DNA of 64,000 nt from Paractinoplanes atraurantiacus (GTDB lineage Bacteria; Actinomycetota; Actinomycetes; Mycobacteriales; Micromonosporaceae): positions 77,597 through 141,596 of the forward strand of contig NZ_OBDY01000016.1 in assembly GCF_900215205.1 (NCBI RefSeq), in the 5' to 3' direction. Positions 60,645-64,000 of the stretch are shown here, one piece after another. The notes under the pieces are model-generated. The model ran no database searches, was not told the origin of the DNA, and was given only the letters and a program-made list of their open reading frames with translations. The stretch's first letter is position 1. Each line of letters opens with the position of its first letter. A program made the position numbers and the translations under genes.

Positions 60645-61969
60645 TGACCGAGATGACGCGACCCGGCGAGACCTCCAACGGCCGCCGCTATCCGAGCAAA
60701 CCCTGCGGTGCCGGCTTCCCACCCGTCCTTCCTCTCATGCCGGCCGGAAACAGGCAGGAGCCGTACGACCGGAACGAGCTCTCGTACGCCGAGTCGGCCC
60801 GCCTCACCCGGGCCACCATGGCCGCCGAGGCCGCCATCGTGGCCGCCCGCGACGGCATCCGCGAGGCCCACCGGCGCCTGATCACCGCCTGGCACCGGGG
60901 CGAGACCGCGGTGCGGCGGGTCGAGGAGTACGCAGCCGAGCACCGGCACGGCGAGGCCGGCCGCTCCCGGCGCCGGGTGCTCGACCGGCACGCCTGCGAC
61001 GGGGCGGAGGACCGGCGGGCCCGGCCGCGCTGGCTGAGCTGGTGGCTGGTCTGGCCGTTGATCCTGATCAGCGCGACCTACGACACCGCCTTCTTCGCGG
61101 GCACGTTCCAGACCGCCCTCGACGTGCCAGAGGACGCGCCGTGGTGGCACACCGGCATCTCGTACATCCCGGGCTTCGGCATCGCGATGGCGCTGATCCT
61201 GGCCGGCAGCTGGCTCGCGGTTCCGTTGCTGCGTCACCGCAACCGGGCCGAGCGGCGGCCCACCCGGGGCCGGCTCGACTGGCGGGTCGTGCTGTCCCGG
61301 ACCTTCCTGCGGTGGCGGCCGTCGGTGGAGACCCGGCGGCCCGGCGATCTGCCGTGGCCCAGTTGGCCGCTGCCCGTCGCCTTCCTGCTGGCCCTGGTCG
61401 GCGTGCTGGGCTCGTGGGCCTGGCTGCGCGGCGACGCCCTGCTCGACGACCGGCTCCGCGGTCCGCTGGCCGCTCTGCTGGTGCTGCTGACCGTGTCGGC
61501 CGTGGCCTTCAAGGCGAGCGCGCACAACCCGTTCAAGGACCGGGACACCGAGTCGCGGGTGGGGCTGGCCAAGAGCGGCGCCGATCTGACCCGGCTGGAG
61601 AGTCAGGCTCGGGCCGAGCTGAGCGAGCACACCACGGCCTGGCAGGACTTCCACGCCGCGGTGGAGGACGCGGCGGCCGACTCCCGGCGGCATGTCGTGC
61701 AGGCGTGGGCCGAGATCGCCGACGAGCGTGGCCGGCACGGCCTCACCGGCCCGATCGCGCCCCGGTTCGCCTCGGCCGACGGGGAGGGCGTGATCTTCGA
61801 GGGGTTGTTGCCGGCGCCGGCCGTGCGCAGCCTCGTGCTGGGTGACGCGGGTGAGGCCGTCGAGCGCTACCGGCCCAGCCTGCTCGAGGAGCGGCTGACC
61901 GCGGCCCTGCGCGCGGCGACCGGCCAGCTGGCCCTGGCCATGCAACCGCCGGGGGAAGGGCTCAGGTGA
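60644..61969 (+). CDS. Four-TM membrane protein of the signalling operon
   Basis: 441 residues, unrecognised. An N-terminal cytoplasmic segment with coiled-coil character (TRATMAAEAAIVAARDGIRE) comes first. It is followed by two membrane helices near residues 130-150 and 170-195 (WLSWWLVWPLILIS; FGIAMALILAGSWLAVPLL). A polar loop and two more (LPVAFLLALVGVLGSWAWL; LAALLVLLTVSAVAF) then lead to a helical C-terminal domain of about 130 residues. Last gene of the operon, 1-bp overlap with the lipoprotein gene. It converges with the permease gene (8-bp overlap). It could relay the lipoprotein signal inward or act as effector. Confidence 0.75.
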   Translation: MTEMTRPGETSNGRRYPSKPCGAGFPPVLPLMPAGNRQEPYDRNELSYAESARLTRATMAAEAAIVAARDGIREAHRRLITAWHRGETAVRRVEEYAAEHRHGEAGRSRRRVLDRHACDGAEDRRARPRWLSWWLVWPLILISATYDTAFFAGTFQTALDVPEDAPWWHTGISYIPGFGIAMALILAGSWLAVPLLRHRNRAERRPTRGRLDWRVVLSRTFLRWRPSVETRRPGDLPWPSWPLPVAFLLALVGVLGSWAWLRGDALLDDRLRGPLAALLVLLTVSAVAFKASAHNPFKDRDTESRVGLAKSGADLTRLESQARAELSEHTTAWQDFHAAVEDAAADSRRHVVQAWAEIADERGRHGLTGPIAPRFASADGEGVIFEGLLPAPAVRSLVLGDAGEAVERYRPSLLEERLTAALRAATGQLALAMQPPGEGLR

Positions 61970-62705
61970 GCAGCAGGATCACGGCCACCACCGTCGCGAA
62001 GACCACGATGGTCCAGCGCAGGGCCTCGGCCGGTAGCCGCTGGGCGATGCGGGCCCCGACGATCCCGCCGGCGATCGTGGCCGGGGCCAGGACGGCGACG
62101 ACCGCCCAGTTGACCGGGCCGAAGATGCTGTAGGTCAGCACGGTGGTCGCGCCGACCACGGCCGAGAAGACGTTCTTGAGGGCGCTGATCCGGCGCAGGG
62201 TCTCGTCGAGGACGAGCGACAGCGCGGCGATGAGGAGCAGTCCCATCGCCGCGTTGAAATAACCGCCGTACAGTCCGCAGAGGAAGACCGCGACCTGCAC
62301 GAAGACCGCGGGGTTGTCCTTGGGTTTGCCGGCCAGCGAGCGCAGCTGCTTCTGGAACGCCATCATGGCCGCGGCCGCCAGCAGCAGGAACGGCACGACG
62401 AAGTCGAAGACCGAGCGCGGCGTGAACAGCAGCAGGGAGCTGCCGCCGAGCGTGCCGACGACGATCGTCGGGATGATCGTCACGATGCGGCGGCCCTGGC
62501 CCACGAGGTCGGGCCGTCCGGCGAACGCGCTCGCGGCGTAGCCGGGCGCCACCGACAGCGCGTTGCTGACGTTGGCCGCCACGCCGGGCAGGCCGAGCGC
62601 GACGAGCAGCGGGAAGGTGATCAGCGAGCCGCCGCCGGCCACGGCGTTGACCGTGCCGGCGAGCAGCCCGCCCCCGAGCAGGGCGAGGATCTCGGCGGCA
62701 CTCAG
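61962..62705 (-). CDS. TauE/SafE-family permease
   Basis: About 247 residues, seven or eight helices, family of sulfite/sulfonate or organic-anion exporters. GTVNAVAGGGSLITFPLLVA and the second-half VLDETLRRISALKNVFSAV are the two TauE repeats. The frame needs the segment upstream of the first GTG to complete helix 1. The only start is CTG at 62705, overlapping the oxidase stop as CTGA with GGGAG eight bases upstream. It is translationally coupled to the Fe-S oxidase gene, so it may move its substrate or product. Confidence 0.85.
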   Translation of the reverse strand: MSAAEILALLGGGLLAGTVNAVAGGGSLITFPLLVALGLPGVAANVSNALSVAPGYAASAFAGRPDLVGQGRRIVTIIPTIVVGTLGGSSLLLFTPRSVFDFVVPFLLLAAAAMMAFQKQLRSLAGKPKDNPAVFVQVAVFLCGLYGGYFNAAMGLLLIAALSLVLDETLRRISALKNVFSAVVGATTVLTYSIFGPVNWAVVAVLAPATIAGGIVGARIAQRLPAEALRWTIVVFATVVAVILLLT

Positions 62706-64000
62706 CGCTTGTGCTCCCGCAACAGCTGCACGAGGTGCTTGCCGGGCGTGTCGGCCAGGTCGGCCGCCTGGGTGCGGCAGGAGAAGCCGTCGGCCAGGAA
62801 GATGTCGCCCTCCTCGGCCTTGTCCAGGGCGGGCAGCAGCTGCTGCTCGGCCACCTGCACCGACACCTCGTAGTGGCCGCGCTCGACGCCGAAGTTGCCG
62901 GCCAGGCCGCAGCAGCCGCCGAGCCGTTTGACGGTGGCGCCGGCCTTCTTCAGCAGCTTGGCGTCGGCGTCCCAGCCCATCACCGCGTGGTGGTGGCAGT
63001 GCGGCTGAGCGATGACGCGCACCCCTTCCAGCGACGGCGGCTCATATCCGTCAGTCTCCGAAAGAAGCTCGGCCACCGTCTTGGTCGCGGCGGCCACGTC
63101 ACGGGCCTTGTCGTTGTCGACCAGCTCGACCGCGTCCTGCCGCAGCACACCCGTGCACGACGGCTCGAGCCCCACGACCGGAATCCCCTGCTTGACCGAT
63201 TTGTGCAGCTCGTCCACGGTGGCCCCGAGGATCCGCCGGGCCGCGTCGAGCTGCCCCGTCGAGATCCACGTCAGACCGCAGCAAGCTTTACGGCTGGTCA
63301 CCTGCGGCGCATATCCCGCGTCGACCAATACGTCCACCGCCGCCTGCGCGATCTCCGGCGAGAAGTGATCGGTGAAGCTGTCCACAAACAACACCACCGG
63401 TTTGCCCGTATTTTTCGCGACAAACGACGAGCGGAAGGTGCGAGGGGCAAATGTCGGAATCGACCGCCGCTTGTCCACGCCGGCAAAATAGAGCGCCAAC
63501 CTGCGGATACCGGGCAACGATGTCATCAAGTTGGCGAAAGCGGGCATTCTAGAAGCGAGCCGGGACCACCGAGGCAACCACCCCAGCGAGTAATGGGAAC
63601 GAGGCCGCGCCCGCCCCTTGTAACTCTGATGCAGAACCTCGGACTTGTAGGCCGCCATGTCGATACCGGTCGGACAGTCCGAGGCACACCCCTTGCAGGA
63701 CAAACAAAGATCCAGCGCATCGTGTACGGCCTCCGCCCGCCAATCAGGCGCAAGATCGCCGTCCAGCATCTCCTGCAACACGCGCGCCCGCCCGCGCGTC
63801 GAGTCCTTCTCGTTCTTGGTGGCCAGGTACGACGGGCACATCACCCCGCCCAGCACCGTGGTGTCGGCCCGGCACTTGCCCACGCCCGTGCACCGGTGCA
63901 CCGCTTGATTGAAGTCCCCGCCGTCCGCGTGATACGCCAGCGCCAGCGGAACCGTCACCGGCCGCGCCTGCGACACCCGGATGTTCGCGTCGACCGGGTC
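62702..64000 (-). CDS. FAD-linked oxidase with C-terminal Fe-S domain (partial)
   Basis: Only the C-terminal part (about 432 residues) is in the window; the frame runs off the right edge. Fe-S cluster motifs CTGVGKCRADTT and CLSCKGCASDCPTGID bind two 4Fe-4S clusters. CCG-type domains follow (RKACCGLTW; EPSCTG; LGGCCGLAGNFG). The arrangement is that of GlcD/DLD-type D-2-hydroxyacid dehydrogenases, in which an FAD-binding domain precedes. It probably oxidises a D-2-hydroxyacid such as D-lactate or glycolate and passes electrons to the membrane. Translationally coupled to the TauE-type permease. Confidence 0.88.
   Translation of the reverse strand, partial: DPVDANIRVSQARPVTVPLALAYHADGGDFNQAVHRCTGVGKCRADTTVLGGVMCPSYLATKNEKDSTRGRARVLQEMLDGDLAPDWRAEAVHDALDLCLSCKGCASDCPTGIDMAAYKSEVLHQSYKGRARPRSHYSLGWLPRWSRLASRMPAFANLMTSLPGIRRLALYFAGVDKRRSIPTFAPRTFRSSFVAKNTGKPVVLFVDSFTDHFSPEIAQAAVDVLVDAGYAPQVTSRKACCGLTWISTGQLDAARRILGATVDELHKSVKQGIPVVGLEPSCTGVLRQDAVELVDNDKARDVAAATKTVAELLSETDGYEPPSLEGVRVIAQPHCHHHAVMGWDADAKLLKKAGATVKRLGGCCGLAGNFGVERGHYEVSVQVAEQQLLPALDKAEEGDIFLADGFSCRTQAADLADTPGKHLVQLLREHKR

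Overview
The window is GC-rich DNA with short intergenic gaps, many 4-base ATGA or GTGA stop/start overlaps, GTG, TTG and CTG starts, and several probable leaderless mRNAs. Gene content (cobaltochelatase ChlID, MetX/MetY pair, SigE-type sigma factor, DUF3040 and SPW proteins, AfsR-like STAND regulator) points to an actinobacterium, probably Micromonosporaceae such as Actinoplanes. That placement is inferred from content only.

Layout. 0-0.5 kb: remnant of an ISAzo13-type transposase. 0.5-9.2 kb: housekeeping and accessory genes (DUF3040, ctaD, DUF72, an ECF sigma factor, esterase, STAND regulator, M15-like hydrolase, arylamine N-acetyltransferase, PhzF). 9.2-14.0 kb: aerobic cobalamin operon (cobaltochelatase, CobO, CobB, CbiG-C) behind a cobalamin riboswitch. 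14-21.8 kb: FGGY kinase, sigma/membrane-protein pair, ArsR/SRPBCC pair with a 34-bp palindrome, and several alpha/beta hydrolases. 22-25.6 kb: two-component system with lipoprotein, then SPW/GlsB/STAS genes. 26.9-41.3 kb: a large minus-strand sugar locus (ABC importer, GH38 mannosidase, ROK-SIS fusion, LacI regulator, tandem MBL protein, TIM-barrel glycosidase, FGGY kinase). Three copies of one operator sequence link its transcription units. 41.3-53.5 kb: thioredoxin, FAD oxidoreductase, OsmC, metX-metY-CoA-binding operon, flippase-like protein, cyclase, GntR, and a divergent EamA/MarR pair with a symmetrical double operator, then SDR, DUF6232 and phosphodiesterase genes.

53.6-62.0 kb is the most unusual part. 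Two Crp-type cyclic-nucleotide sensors flank a small membrane protein of the Pycsar effector type (DUF5706). Directly downstream is a tightly coupled five-gene operon: a class III cyclase-like protein, a P-loop/HEAT-like protein, an unknown helical protein, a VWA-OmpA lipoprotein and a four-TM protein. The cyclase-like protein ends, and the P-loop protein begins, with a proline-rich linker next to a related Ile-Gly-Asp-Asn motif resembling bacterial RHIM/amyloid signalling motifs. I read this as a candidate cyclic-nucleotide-linked stress or anti-phage signalling system. The window closes with a TauE/SafE permease and the Fe-S end of an FAD-linked oxidase that runs off the edge.
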